From contig NZ_AP025326.1 in the NCBI RefSeq assembly GCF_036492835.1, positions 1-43,902 of the forward strand: DNA of 43,902 bases, given 5' to 3'. Below are positions 35,279-43,227 of this stretch, piece by piece. Each line of letters starts with the position of its first letter. Position 1 is the stretch's first letter. The notes beneath the pieces were generated by a model that saw only the letters and a program-made list of their open reading frames with translations, did not search any database and was not told the DNA's origin. Source of the DNA: Fulvitalea axinellae (lineage in GTDB: Bacteria > Bacteroidota > Bacteroidia > Cytophagales > Cyclobacteriaceae). Made by a program: the position numbers and the translations under genes.

Positions 35279-36205
35279 TTACGCTATACTGTTTATAAGC
35301 GAATCATAAGCCAGCTTCAAAAGACGCTTATGTTCCGGATCACTAAACCGCTCGACAAAATATAGATCAAAGTCAAGAATCATCGATTCGAAAAAACTAT
35401 AGTAAGGCCCATTATCCTGAATGACCGACAACAAGTCTTCCATCAGAATATCTTCCAATGAAGTAATCACGGTCCGCTCGCTATACTCTTCTCTATCGAA
35501 CCTCTCTAGCCTTCTGGCTAGCTTATCGAACACCTTCTCATAGCATTCCTTGCGTTTTACCCTCAAAGGGTCGCGGTTCAGATCATAAACCTTGACGCTC
35601 ATCTCTCCCTCTCCAGTATAGTATCCTACTTCTCCGTCAGGAAAACACAACAAATGATCTCTCGGATTATCCAGTTCAGGGTTTAGTAATAGCCGTGGCT
35701 CCTCAGCCAAGGGAGATAAATGCGCGTGACACTTTTTCTTATCCAATTTCTCGTTTCGCAACGGAGGGTGTTTTATCCGTTTCTCCTCATCCTTCAGCGG
35801 AAAATAGTTGGATTTCGAACCGTTACAGCTCTCGCAAGAGTAGACCAGATTACTCCACTCATAACCCAACCAATAATAGCCGTTGGAAACAATCTTCTTG
35901 GTTCTTTTTAGTTTCTGTCCGTCAAGTTCCTTATCCTCTTCCTCAAGCCAACAGTCCCGAACTTTGTCTTTAGGCCGGTAATGGTCGACGCGCAAAGGGC
36001 TTCCCACACTGATATCGCTTTCGCAATAGGCGCATTTATTGTTGTAAATTGACTTTAGCGCGTCTTTGACGCTGGTATGGGCATAATAATATTTTTTGAA
36101 GTCATGGTCGTTATTTTCCGTTAAAGCCTGATTTATAAGGACCTTACATTTCTTGGTTTCAAGTCCTCTAGGTACGTCGTCAAAATTCTTACTGACCTTT
36201 TTCAT
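35279..36205 (-). CDS. ptuB: HNH nuclease, Septu PtuB-like
   Basis: The 308-residue protein has a zinc-binding HNH core: CAYCE (Cys58, Cys61), VDHYRPK with catalytic His75, then NLVYSCESCNGSKS with Asn119, Cys124 and Cys127. The C-terminal half is helical. It overlaps the upstream ATPase gene by 17 bp. An ABC-type ATPase followed by an HNH protein in one operon is the layout of the Septu anti-phage system (PtuA-PtuB), and of retron Ec78-type effectors without the retron. No reverse transcriptase is nearby, so Septu fits better. Confidence 0.82.
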   Translation of the reverse strand: MKKVSKNFDDVPRGLETKKCKVLINQALTENNDHDFKKYYYAHTSVKDALKSIYNNKCAYCESDISVGSPLRVDHYRPKDKVRDCWLEEEDKELDGQKLKRTKKIVSNGYYWLGYEWSNLVYSCESCNGSKSNYFPLKDEEKRIKHPPLRNEKLDKKKCHAHLSPLAEEPRLLLNPELDNPRDHLLCFPDGEVGYYTGEGEMSVKVYDLNRDPLRVKRKECYEKVFDKLARRLERFDREEYSERTVITSLEDILMEDLLSVIQDNGPYYSFFESMILDFDLYFVERFSDPEHKRLLKLAYDSLINSIA

Positions 36206-37577
36206 GATCTCGCTTGCGCTTCAGTGCTTCAAAAAAATCGGGGTTGCTGGTCTTGATAACCTTCACTTTGTCCCTCAACGCAGCCCGTTCTTTCGCCTCT
36301 TTATAACTGTCCCCGGTCATCACTTCCGAAAAATCATCATTCGTATTGGCGACTAAATTATCCAAATCAAAAACTTCCGATCCCAACAACACGTTCGGCA
36401 ACATATTCTTGATCTGGCTTTCGATAAAATCCAGGCGCTTTACCGTAATCCCCTCCGATTCCGTACGGTTTACTTTCAAAAACACACTGCCTTCAGGAGC
36501 GCCGAGCAAAGGTATCGGACTATGGGTCGAAGCGATGAACTGGACCTTGGGCAGATGCCTGCTTAAAATATCCGGCAAGTCTTTCTGCCATTTAGGGTGT
36601 AAATGCAGATCCAACTCATCGATAATAACGATTCCCTCTACGTCCGACGGATCCTTGATCGAGTCTCCGCCAAGCCTATGCAAGAGATCCCCTACCCATG
36701 ACAACAACATCCGGTTACCCGAAGCCAGCTGATGAATGCGTTTCGGCGTTTTGGGATCCTCTTTCTCAAAATAAAAAATATCATGGTCCCCGACTTCTAT
36801 ACGGTCGATATTGTCCATTAAGTCGATCAGGAAATCCCGGACAAGATTGTAACGGGTTGTATGCTTGATTTTGTTTTTGGCTTCTTTATGAAAAAGTTCT
36901 AACTTTTCGGTTAATTCGGATAATTTATTTTTAGATTTTTGTTTTTCGAAATAGTTTAAAAAACTATGGCTGAAATCACTTAGTTTCACATTCGACGATT
37001 CTCGCAGACTACTCAAGCTTTTGTCCTCAAAGAACAAATCTAATAGTATATTATTATATTCTTTGTCTAGTGATTTTTCCGCTTTCAGCTGATCGATTTC
37101 CTCATTCTTAAACAAATCTTTCAAATCATCTTCAAAAGGGTAAAGCAGGTCTCCGTCAGCCGAAAAAAGACTCTTTATATGCGACTCATACCCCGCCGAC
37201 AATTTCTTGCCCGAGGGTATACGCACCGGCCCGTAGGCTACAAAAGGAACCTGAACATTCTTTCTTTCCCCCTTTTGGCTTACCCAACGCGCTGTGTAGC
37301 CCGTCTTGGTCATATTTTTTACCGATACCTGAAGGTCCACGGAGCTCCCTTTTTCCTTCTCTCCCAAGTACCGGTCATCATCTCGCTTGTCCCAAAGCCC
37401 GTTCAACCCGATAGCCAATCCCCGCAACAGGGACGTTTTCCCGAATCCGTTCTCCCCAGTCACAAAAATCCATGGCGCACCCGCCGGCAAATCCTTTTCT
37501 CCGGTTTCCCGTATTCCTTGAAACCCTCGGATCTCAAACTGTTTTAGGCTATATTTCGGCGTTTCTTTATCCATCAT
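36189..37577 (-). CDS. ptuA: ABC/SMC-type ATPase, Septu PtuA-like
   Basis: The 462-residue protein has Walker A GENGFGKT (41-48), the ABC signature LASGNRM (284-290), Walker B GIVIIDELDLHLHP (315-328) and the H-loop IASTHSP (348-354). The sequence between Walker A and the signature is helical, with a charged insertion around 150-240 that would form a coiled-coil arm. There is no TOPRIM domain, so it is not an OLD-family nuclease. Together with PtuB it would sense infection and release the HNH nuclease. It is the first gene of this pair, transcribed in the same direction as the R-M operon. Confidence 0.82.
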   Translation of the reverse strand: MMDKETPKYSLKQFEIRGFQGIRETGEKDLPAGAPWIFVTGENGFGKTSLLRGLAIGLNGLWDKRDDDRYLGEKEKGSSVDLQVSVKNMTKTGYTARWVSQKGERKNVQVPFVAYGPVRIPSGKKLSAGYESHIKSLFSADGDLLYPFEDDLKDLFKNEEIDQLKAEKSLDKEYNNILLDLFFEDKSLSSLRESSNVKLSDFSHSFLNYFEKQKSKNKLSELTEKLELFHKEAKNKIKHTTRYNLVRDFLIDLMDNIDRIEVGDHDIFYFEKEDPKTPKRIHQLASGNRMLLSWVGDLLHRLGGDSIKDPSDVEGIVIIDELDLHLHPKWQKDLPDILSRHLPKVQFIASTHSPIPLLGAPEGSVFLKVNRTESEGITVKRLDFIESQIKNMLPNVLLGSEVFDLDNLVANTNDDFSEVMTGDSYKEAKERAALRDKVKVIKTSNPDFFEALKRKRDHEKGQ

Positions 37578-37726
37578 TATATTAGAGTGAGGTCGATTCT
37601 AAACACGTAAAACTAATAATCAAATAAGTACATCCAGTCTACTTTGTACTATGCACTTGAACAAAATTATTTTTGTTTTATTCGTCTTAGTTCTCCGATC
37701 AATTATTGATTCCAATGCGTTCCAAA

Positions 37727-37922
37727 AAACTAATCTCAGGCCTTTATTTTTCTTCCATAACCGCTATGCTTTTGGATGGAAGAAAAATTTGTAGCCGTTT
37801 TTGAGAGATTTTTTGGTTACTTTTTGATCTCTCAAACAGTAACACCGGGGCGTGCTAAGTGCAAAATGTAAGTGGTTTCGAGATTACGAATTTTAAATGC
37901 TGATAATTAAGTCAGAGTGCAT
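37727..37922. repeat. 190 bp-type element, full copy
   Basis: Inverted repeats at 37746-37758 and 37776-37788 flank a core in the same orientation as at 19581, with one base change (CGCTATG for CGCAATG). The second hairpin is degenerate. It fills most of the gap 37578-37942 between the ptuA start and the regulator gene. Confidence 0.7.
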
Positions 37923-37942
37923 ATACTTATTTCGAAATACCC

Positions 37943-38176
37943 TTATGTCCTCGTCGTAAAACGATCTTTGTATTCCCGCCTCGTAGACTCAATCAAATCC
38001 AGAATATCGACATCCAAAATGTTCGCTATCTCATGCAGTACCTCCAAGCGGGGCTGTTGTCGGTTCTGGACATAACCGTTTACCATATTATAGCTTTTCC
38101 CTAGTCTTTCAGCCAACCAGACCTGTTTGATCCCTTTTTCTCCTAATACCTCTTTTATACGGTTCTTCATGCTCAA
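37943..38176 (-). CDS. XRE/Cro-type regulator, 77 aa
   Basis: A minimal helix-turn-helix protein: MKNRIKEVLGEKGIKQVWLA, then ERLGKSYNMVNGYVQNRQQP and a short C-terminal helix. Small XRE proteins of this pattern are common beside restriction and defence genes in Bacteroidota and behave like R-M controller proteins. It is divergent from the 38382 gene, with two perfect palindromes in the shared region. A start at 38170 (second Met) is equally likely. Confidence 0.82.
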   Translation of the reverse strand: MSMKNRIKEVLGEKGIKQVWLAERLGKSYNMVNGYVQNRQQPRLEVLHEIANILDVDILDLIESTRREYKDRFTTRT

Positions 38177-38210
38177 ATAGTAATTGTCCCAAGATAAGAC
38201 AACGTCACAG

Positions 38211-38254
38211 ATATATCGTTTTTCGATATATAAAATAATCCCTTAATAAGGGAT
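38211..38254. promoter_or_regulatory. Two perfect palindromes between divergent genes
   Basis: ATATATCG TTTTT CGATATAT (38211-38231) and ATCCCTTA A TAAGGGAT (38238-38254) lie between the XRE gene start at 38176 and the ATG at 38382. They are likely operators through which the XRE protein controls itself and the divergent pair. Confidence 0.6.
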
Positions 38255-38381
38255 GTGAATTATTATTTGATTAATATTATAAATAAACACCGAAAAACCA
38301 CATTGATAAATATGTGAACTTTTGTTCATTATTTTTCTGAGGCCACTTAGACCTAATCTTCTAATCCGAAATTTTACTTTT

Positions 38382-39545
38382 ATGAACGACCTAAGCGCCC
38401 CCGATTTGGTACGCCCAATCAAAGAGTCTTTCGCGGTGAAAAAAATACGAAATGTGGATGTCCAATGGGTTGGGTTTCATAAAATCGTAAAACCGAAACA
38501 AACCGAAGACGACAAGGAAAAGTCTGTCGAGTTCGAGGTCAAAGAACTTTCGCCCATTATCCTTGACGATTCCTTTGGAAGTTTTCTCAACGATCAGTTC
38601 AGAAAACTTTGCGGCAAAGGGAACCATTTCCATTTCAAAGACGATGATAAAGCTAAAGAGCCCCGTCAAAGCCTTGAGAAATTGCTTACTGAAACCGACC
38701 CCGATTTTTGTCACGAGCAATCCATCAAGATAACACGCAAATTTAACGATGAGCACAAAACGCGTAAAGCCAAAAACGGAATCTTTCTCATCGCCAAGAT
38801 GAAAGTGACCAGCGATCAGTTTCCGAATGTCCTTCCCTTGGTGTTTTTGATTAAAATTGATGATAACAATGTCCTCCAATACAAGGAAGAGGAAACGGAA
38901 GACGGCAAAAAACGAACGAGAACAACTCCTATAAAACTTAATATTTCCGATAACCTGCAGGCTATCCAAAAGATGGCCATCATTGACCAGTCTGATACTT
39001 TCGCCTGGGATGTGCTCGCTTATGAGCGGAATTCTCCCACCGTCTATTTCCGAGACTTCCTTCAGGTCAAAATTGACCCGGAACATGGTAAAATGATGAC
39101 GGGAGAGCTTGATAAGATCATGCGCTCATTCGCCAGAGAATGTTATAAGATTGAAGGGGTCAAAGATTCTGAATCGTTAAGGAAAATCCCGTATCTCAAA
39201 AAATACAGAAACTTCGAACGGACCCAAAAAAACTTTAATACCGAAGATCTCCTGAGGGTTGTCACTGAAGAGATCCCAAATGAAAATGATAAGAATATAG
39301 TCAGAAATAACCTGGAAAACCGTTTGGTTAGCCATGGTGTCGCCGGACAGACTTTTGAGATGGACCAGTCCGTTTTCTATGATAAAACAAAAGCTCTTGT
39401 TACGGGATCCGTCAATTTTAGATGGGACGCGGACGCTATCCTGCACTCCGTAAAGAAATCGGGATCGGATGAGAATATATCCCTTCTTATTTTTGAGATT
39501 CCCCGCGACGATGCGGATAAAATACAGGATATAAAAGCACGATAA
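38382..39545 (+). CDS. NA37/YejK-like nucleoid-associated protein homologue, 387 aa
   Basis: ATG 38382 (MNDLSAPDLVRP) is preferred over the ORF start at 38322. The order of features resembles the NA37 (YejK) family: an alpha-helical first part, a beta segment FLIAKMKV...LPLVFLIKID, the block QAIQKMAIID..FAWDVLAYER, the segment YFRDFLQVK, and a last beta-rich part KALVTGSVNFRWDADAI. The match is by eye and distant. It ends 1 bp before the next gene, a membrane protein, so the two are probably one unit. NA37 proteins bind nucleoid DNA; here it may be the sensor or adaptor of a two-gene defence system. Confidence 0.55.
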   Translation: MNDLSAPDLVRPIKESFAVKKIRNVDVQWVGFHKIVKPKQTEDDKEKSVEFEVKELSPIILDDSFGSFLNDQFRKLCGKGNHFHFKDDDKAKEPRQSLEKLLTETDPDFCHEQSIKITRKFNDEHKTRKAKNGIFLIAKMKVTSDQFPNVLPLVFLIKIDDNNVLQYKEEETEDGKKRTRTTPIKLNISDNLQAIQKMAIIDQSDTFAWDVLAYERNSPTVYFRDFLQVKIDPEHGKMMTGELDKIMRSFARECYKIEGVKDSESLRKIPYLKKYRNFERTQKNFNTEDLLRVVTEEIPNENDKNIVRNNLENRLVSHGVAGQTFEMDQSVFYDKTKALVTGSVNFRWDADAILHSVKKSGSDENISLLIFEIPRDDADKIQDIKAR

Positions 39546-39546
39546 A

Positions 39547-40977
39547 TTGGCCCCCTTATCTACACTGAAACAACTCCTCGCCGAGTATACCTTCACTAAC
39601 GAATACGACTCCCTTGATTCCCTTCGGACTGTCCTTAAAAACCCATCCGATAACATACGGTCGTTTTATAACAAAACCATAAATTCCGAATGGAAGGATT
39701 TGTTCCTATTCGAAGAGGAAATGCCTGACGGTGATTATGAACGACTAATTTCTTGGTCTTCTGACGAATCTATCTCTATAGAAAAAGTCAGAATCACTCT
39801 GAACAAGAAAAAAATCCGTGACATAACTCTAAATGAAAACACCTATTGCTTCTTTTCCGAAAACGCTTTTAATCAATGGCTAGAAACTCTTGATCCATTC
39901 CAAACCACCATCCCCTTCAACCAAGAAGGGTATGCCCGATTTCTGGTGAAAGGTCTGACCAATGAATTCTTCGGTAATAACTTCGCCGTACAAAAACTAG
40001 ACTCCCCAGACTCCGATCACAAGCCTCCCCATTATACCGATCACTTGCCCGAGCCCGAAAAAATAGAAGAACAAGTCAAATCATTCGTCAAGACCGACTT
40101 CCTTATCAATCCGAAAGCCTTTGTCATTAAAGAGGGAGAACCTTCAAAACCAATACGAAAACGATTTGAGAAACACGCCAATATACTTCTCGCATCTTCT
40201 TTGGCAAGTGAGCTGTACGATACAAACCCCGTCAGAGAAATAGCCCTTAATGTGGAGATACGCCATGAGATACAACTTTGGAATGGCCAAGGGCTTAATG
40301 TCTTCAACAGCGAGCTCCTCACGACTTTATCCCGTATCATAACTTGGATTTATGAGGAACGGACAAGCGCAAGGCTTAGAATCTTTCGGAAAGAAATCCT
40401 TTCCCACGCTCAATCACAACCAAATGAAGACCTTATAAACATACTCTCCAAAGCGGGAAAACAAGCCTTCAGCCAATCCATAGAAATATACGGATTCCTC
40501 ATCGACGAAAGACGAGAACAATACGAACAGGAAAACAGAATCATCCAAACCGATATCCAAAAGCAAACCGATCAATACAATGCCCGGATTAGGAATACGG
40601 CCACCAATTTTGCCAGGGATTTCCTCGCCTCCCTGTTTATAATCACTGTAGGAATATCCGAAAAGTGGATTGGTAAAGACTCCAAAAAGCTCCTGCCTTA
40701 CCTTATGAACGGAATAGCCATATACTTTTTACTTTCCCTCATTATACAATCATGGAGCACTATCCTTGAACTTTCCTTTACAAAAAGAGACTTCACCCGC
40801 TGGATCAACCGTCAAGGCTATCTCCTCGATTCAACAAAAAAGCGATACCTCGATGAAACAAAAAACAAACAACGCTACACCATAACCTACCTAATCGTGG
40901 TAGCCATATTGTATGCTCTAATCATTATTTTCTCCTTTTGTTATAAATATTGGATACCTGTCTATGTGTCGACATAA
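39547..40977 (+). CDS. Membrane protein with large cytosolic N-terminal domain, 476 aa
   Basis: The first ~350 residues are soluble and end in a charged helical stretch (ERREQYEQENRIIQ..., coiled-coil-like). Hydrophobic segments follow at ~357-372, ~384-403 and ~446-468 near the C-terminus. The frame begins at TTG 39547, one base after the preceding stop; the first ATG is 58 codons later, so a TTG start with translational coupling is likely. I do not recognise the family. A soluble domain followed by a C-terminal membrane module is the design of several abortive-infection effectors that damage the inner membrane, which is inference. Confidence 0.65.
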   Translation: MAPLSTLKQLLAEYTFTNEYDSLDSLRTVLKNPSDNIRSFYNKTINSEWKDLFLFEEEMPDGDYERLISWSSDESISIEKVRITLNKKKIRDITLNENTYCFFSENAFNQWLETLDPFQTTIPFNQEGYARFLVKGLTNEFFGNNFAVQKLDSPDSDHKPPHYTDHLPEPEKIEEQVKSFVKTDFLINPKAFVIKEGEPSKPIRKRFEKHANILLASSLASELYDTNPVREIALNVEIRHEIQLWNGQGLNVFNSELLTTLSRIITWIYEERTSARLRIFRKEILSHAQSQPNEDLINILSKAGKQAFSQSIEIYGFLIDERREQYEQENRIIQTDIQKQTDQYNARIRNTATNFARDFLASLFIITVGISEKWIGKDSKKLLPYLMNGIAIYFLLSLIIQSWSTILELSFTKRDFTRWINRQGYLLDSTKKRYLDETKNKQRYTITYLIVVAILYALIIIFSFCYKYWIPVYVST

Positions 40978-41000
40978 CCTCCGGTTACAACCCCACCCCA

Positions 41001-41050
41001 ATAATCACGTACGGACTGGGCTCACCCTGTCCGCCCACCCGAATGATAAC
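41001..41050. repeat. REP-like palindrome, degenerate copy 9
   Basis: ATAATCACGTACGGACTGGG, CTCACCCTGTCCGCCCACCC then GAATGATAAC, beginning ~25 bp after the membrane protein gene. Confidence 0.5.
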
Positions 41051-41070
41051 ACCCAAATTAACACAACAAT

Positions 41071-41118
41071 AATCAACGTACAGACACGGGCATGCCCTGT
41101 CTCCCTTGCGAATGGTAA
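41071..41118. repeat. REP-like palindrome, copy 10
   Basis: ATCAACGTACAGACACGGGC, ATGCCCTGTCTCCCTTGCGA then ATGGTAA. It is in tandem with copy 9, in the same orientation. Confidence 0.7.
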
Positions 41119-41219
41119 AACAAACCAAAAAAACAAGCCTGGTGCGGGCGCCCCGCTCCACACAATACCTTTCAATACCCAAGAAAATCGGAACATAAAC
41201 CTAAATACGGATTAAGGAG

Positions 41220-42107
41220 GTAAATGTCTAATTTAAAGATAGTTAACCCGGCTAAAAAAAGAAAAACCGTGTAACTTCCCCGTTCTGTAATAAAGGCCCC
41301 CGTTCCGTAAAGAAGGCCAACCCGATCAAAATCCCGAAAACAACAACACCCCAAAACCCAAAACCACCCGTCTCCAAAAAAAACAGCGACACCCCACGTC
41401 CCGTATCCCGCAATTCCCCCAGTTGAGACAACAGGCCCATCGGTGTTCGTCGTCAAGCCCGGAGCGGCAATCGCGCCGGCTCGCCTTCCCAGCCTCCGTT
41501 CCTAATGTCACTCCGGCAGGCAAGCCGCCCTACGGGTGTCGCTCCACTGCGGTGGCCAATCCAAAAAAATACGCGTAGGCCGTTTCAAGCTTCCAAGCTT
41601 GGAACCGACCCTACATCCAGGTTCCGACCTGGCCACCTCCGTTCCGCTCCAAGCCGTCACGCTTCCCGCTTTCCGGGCCCTCCTCCTCACGGCGCTTCCC
41701 CCTGTGCCGTCGGCCTGTCAGCATTACGTTCCCTTGCCCTTCCGCTCCTGCCGTCGCTACAGGGCGGTCACTCCATACCGCCCCGCCGCCGGCCCAGCCA
41801 GCGCCAGAGTTAGGCTCGCCTGCGTAGTCGGTCGGGCATCGGCGACTTTAACAAAAAGCCTCCGGCAGGTAGGTCGCCTCGTGTTTGTCCGTTCCTCCGC
41901 AATCCTCCGGAAACGGACAAACAAGGCCGGCCACACCCTCCGCAAGCTCCGGGCTCTTCGGCCACCACCCTCCCTCCGCTCGCAGGCGGCTCGCGCGGCT
42001 GACGCCGCCAAGGGCCTTCGCAAAAGCGAAGCCCGTCCACATCCCCGACCACCACCCCAAAAGGGCCATAGGCCCGAAAGACAATAACCCGGCCTACAGG
42101 GCTGGGA
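41220..42107. other. GC-rich non-coding stretch with strong hairpins
   Basis: Several overlapping frames are open on both strands, but all are proline/arginine/alanine-rich and cross repeat elements, so none is supported. Clear structures are the SL copy at 41578-41640, an 11 bp perfect inverted repeat GTTTGTCCGTT/AACGGACAAAC (41883-41893, 41912-41922) and the hairpin GGGCCTTCGC AAAA GCGAAGCCC (42012-42034). An unannotated structured RNA is possible. Confidence 0.45.
41578..41640. repeat. Stem-loop repeat (SL family)
   Basis: AGGCCGTTTCAAGCTTCC, CCAAGCTTGGAACC and CCAGGTTCCGACCTGG. Hairpin arms again differ from other copies while pairing is kept. Confidence 0.6.
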
Positions 42108-42150
42108 AACGTACAGACACGGGCATGCCCTGTCTCACACGCAGATGGTC
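42108..42150. repeat. REP-like palindrome, copy 11
   Basis: AACGTACAGACACGGGCATG, CCCTGTCTCACACGCAGATG then GTC. Confidence 0.7.
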
Positions 42151-42413
42151 AAACAGAAACAGATCGGAAAAACAAGAATAGAAACACCCCTAAAAAACCG
42201 CGTAGCGAAACCCGCCCCGCCGAAAAACAAACGAAAAAGAGCAGAAAACGCCACGGGAACGTCCGGAAACCGGAGCTATTATCCGCTCCTCCGTCGCTCC
42301 TAACAGCCCCGGCCCCCGGCCGAATGTAAAGGCTCCTTTCTTCTCTTTTTTTTCCCTTTTTTTCTGTTCTTTCCGGGGATAGTCTTTGTTGAAATGTAAA
42401 CCCATCCAAACGC

Positions 42414-42448
42414 AAAAAATCCGGCATGTCATACACACCGGATTTTTT
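42414..42448. terminator. Bidirectional rho-independent terminator
   Basis: Perfect 11 bp arms AAAAAATCCGG and CCGGATTTTTT with a 13 nt loop give T-runs on both strands. It serves the minus-strand gene that ends at 42480. Confidence 0.8.
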
Positions 42449-42479
42449 TCAACATCTGAAATGAAGCTACTACTATTTA

Positions 42480-43121
42480 TTATTCAGGCCTTGACTTTAA
42501 AACCGTTTTTTTATCCTTGGAAACCAGACAGAAATAGCCTTCCTCATCCCAAAAAGATTTCCCTAAATACCGGTCAAAAAACATATAATCGGGCTTAGGA
42601 TTCACTAGTATTTTTTTTATCAACTCTTTCGTTTTTAGGTCTTTAAAGTGAACTTCAATAGCAGAAACGTTTACGTCGAGTTCCATAAAGATACCTGCAC
42701 TGAACTTGTTGTCAGGTGACTTCATAGAACGTCCCCAATAGTTAGCATATTTTAGCCCTTGTTCAATAGATCTTTCCTTGGCCTCTTTAAAATGATCATA
42801 CGGTAAATCGTATTCTTTACATATTTTTTTAGCAATTGAATCCAGGGCTTCGATTAAAATAAGTTTCCTTTCATTGATTTCGTTAGACCAATAATTATCA
42901 TAATCAAGGTAAGCGTCAACAAGAAGAACCCCTCCCAATAATTTAAATGAAGTATTCCTTTTTTCAGGAAAAAAATCAACGGCGAGACGCCATATGTTTT
43001 CTGTTTTAATTGGGGTGAAATTTGAAGAAAACACAGTGTCAACAATCGTCGACTCCAAATTAAATTCCCTTTCTCGTGGAGAATTTTCAGCGCTCTGCAA
43101 TAATATATCTCTAAAATTCAT
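42480..43121 (-). CDS. Hypothetical protein, 213 aa, immunity-like character
   Basis: It is soluble, with no signal peptide. The N-terminal ~120 residues are helical (ALDSIAKKICKEYDLPYDHF) and the C-terminal part beta-rich, with alternating charged and aromatic residues (AGIFMELDVNVSAIEVHFKD; KSFWDEEGYFCLVSKDKKT). I do not recognise a family. The build recalls orphan immunity proteins of polymorphic toxin systems, but no toxin gene is adjacent. The gene is AT-rich, unlike the GC-rich DNA before it, and has its own terminator. Confidence 0.6.
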   Translation of the reverse strand: MNFRDILLQSAENSPREREFNLESTIVDTVFSSNFTPIKTENIWRLAVDFFPEKRNTSFKLLGGVLLVDAYLDYDNYWSNEINERKLILIEALDSIAKKICKEYDLPYDHFKEAKERSIEQGLKYANYWGRSMKSPDNKFSAGIFMELDVNVSAIEVHFKDLKTKELIKKILVNPKPDYMFFDRYLGKSFWDEEGYFCLVSKDKKTVLKSRPE

Positions 43122-43227
43122 GTCTATTGGGTCTGTTTATTTTTGTTGCCTTAGTCTAGGCCCTCTTCCCCTCTCATTCTTTTTCCTGTTTTCTCATAAT
43201 AATCACCATACAAGTCTCCTCTCCCCC

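Noticed and set aside
35279-37577. Retron Ec78-type system or OLD/Gabija nuclease
   Set aside because: There is no reverse transcriptase or msr/msd-like region beside the pair, and the ATPase lacks a TOPRIM domain; Septu is the simpler fit.
38382-40977. Kiwa system (KwaA-KwaB)
   Set aside because: KwaA is a short four-segment membrane protein, and the first gene here fits NA37 better than DUF4868; sizes and order do not match.
41536-42087. 183-codon plus-strand frame in the GC-rich stretch
   Set aside because: Proline/arginine-rich translation that runs through an SL repeat and hairpins; equally long frames exist on the other strand, and there is no ribosome site or recognisable domain.
42149-42436. 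95-codon minus-strand frame
   Set aside because: Begins inside the bidirectional terminator and ends in a repeat; low-complexity translation.
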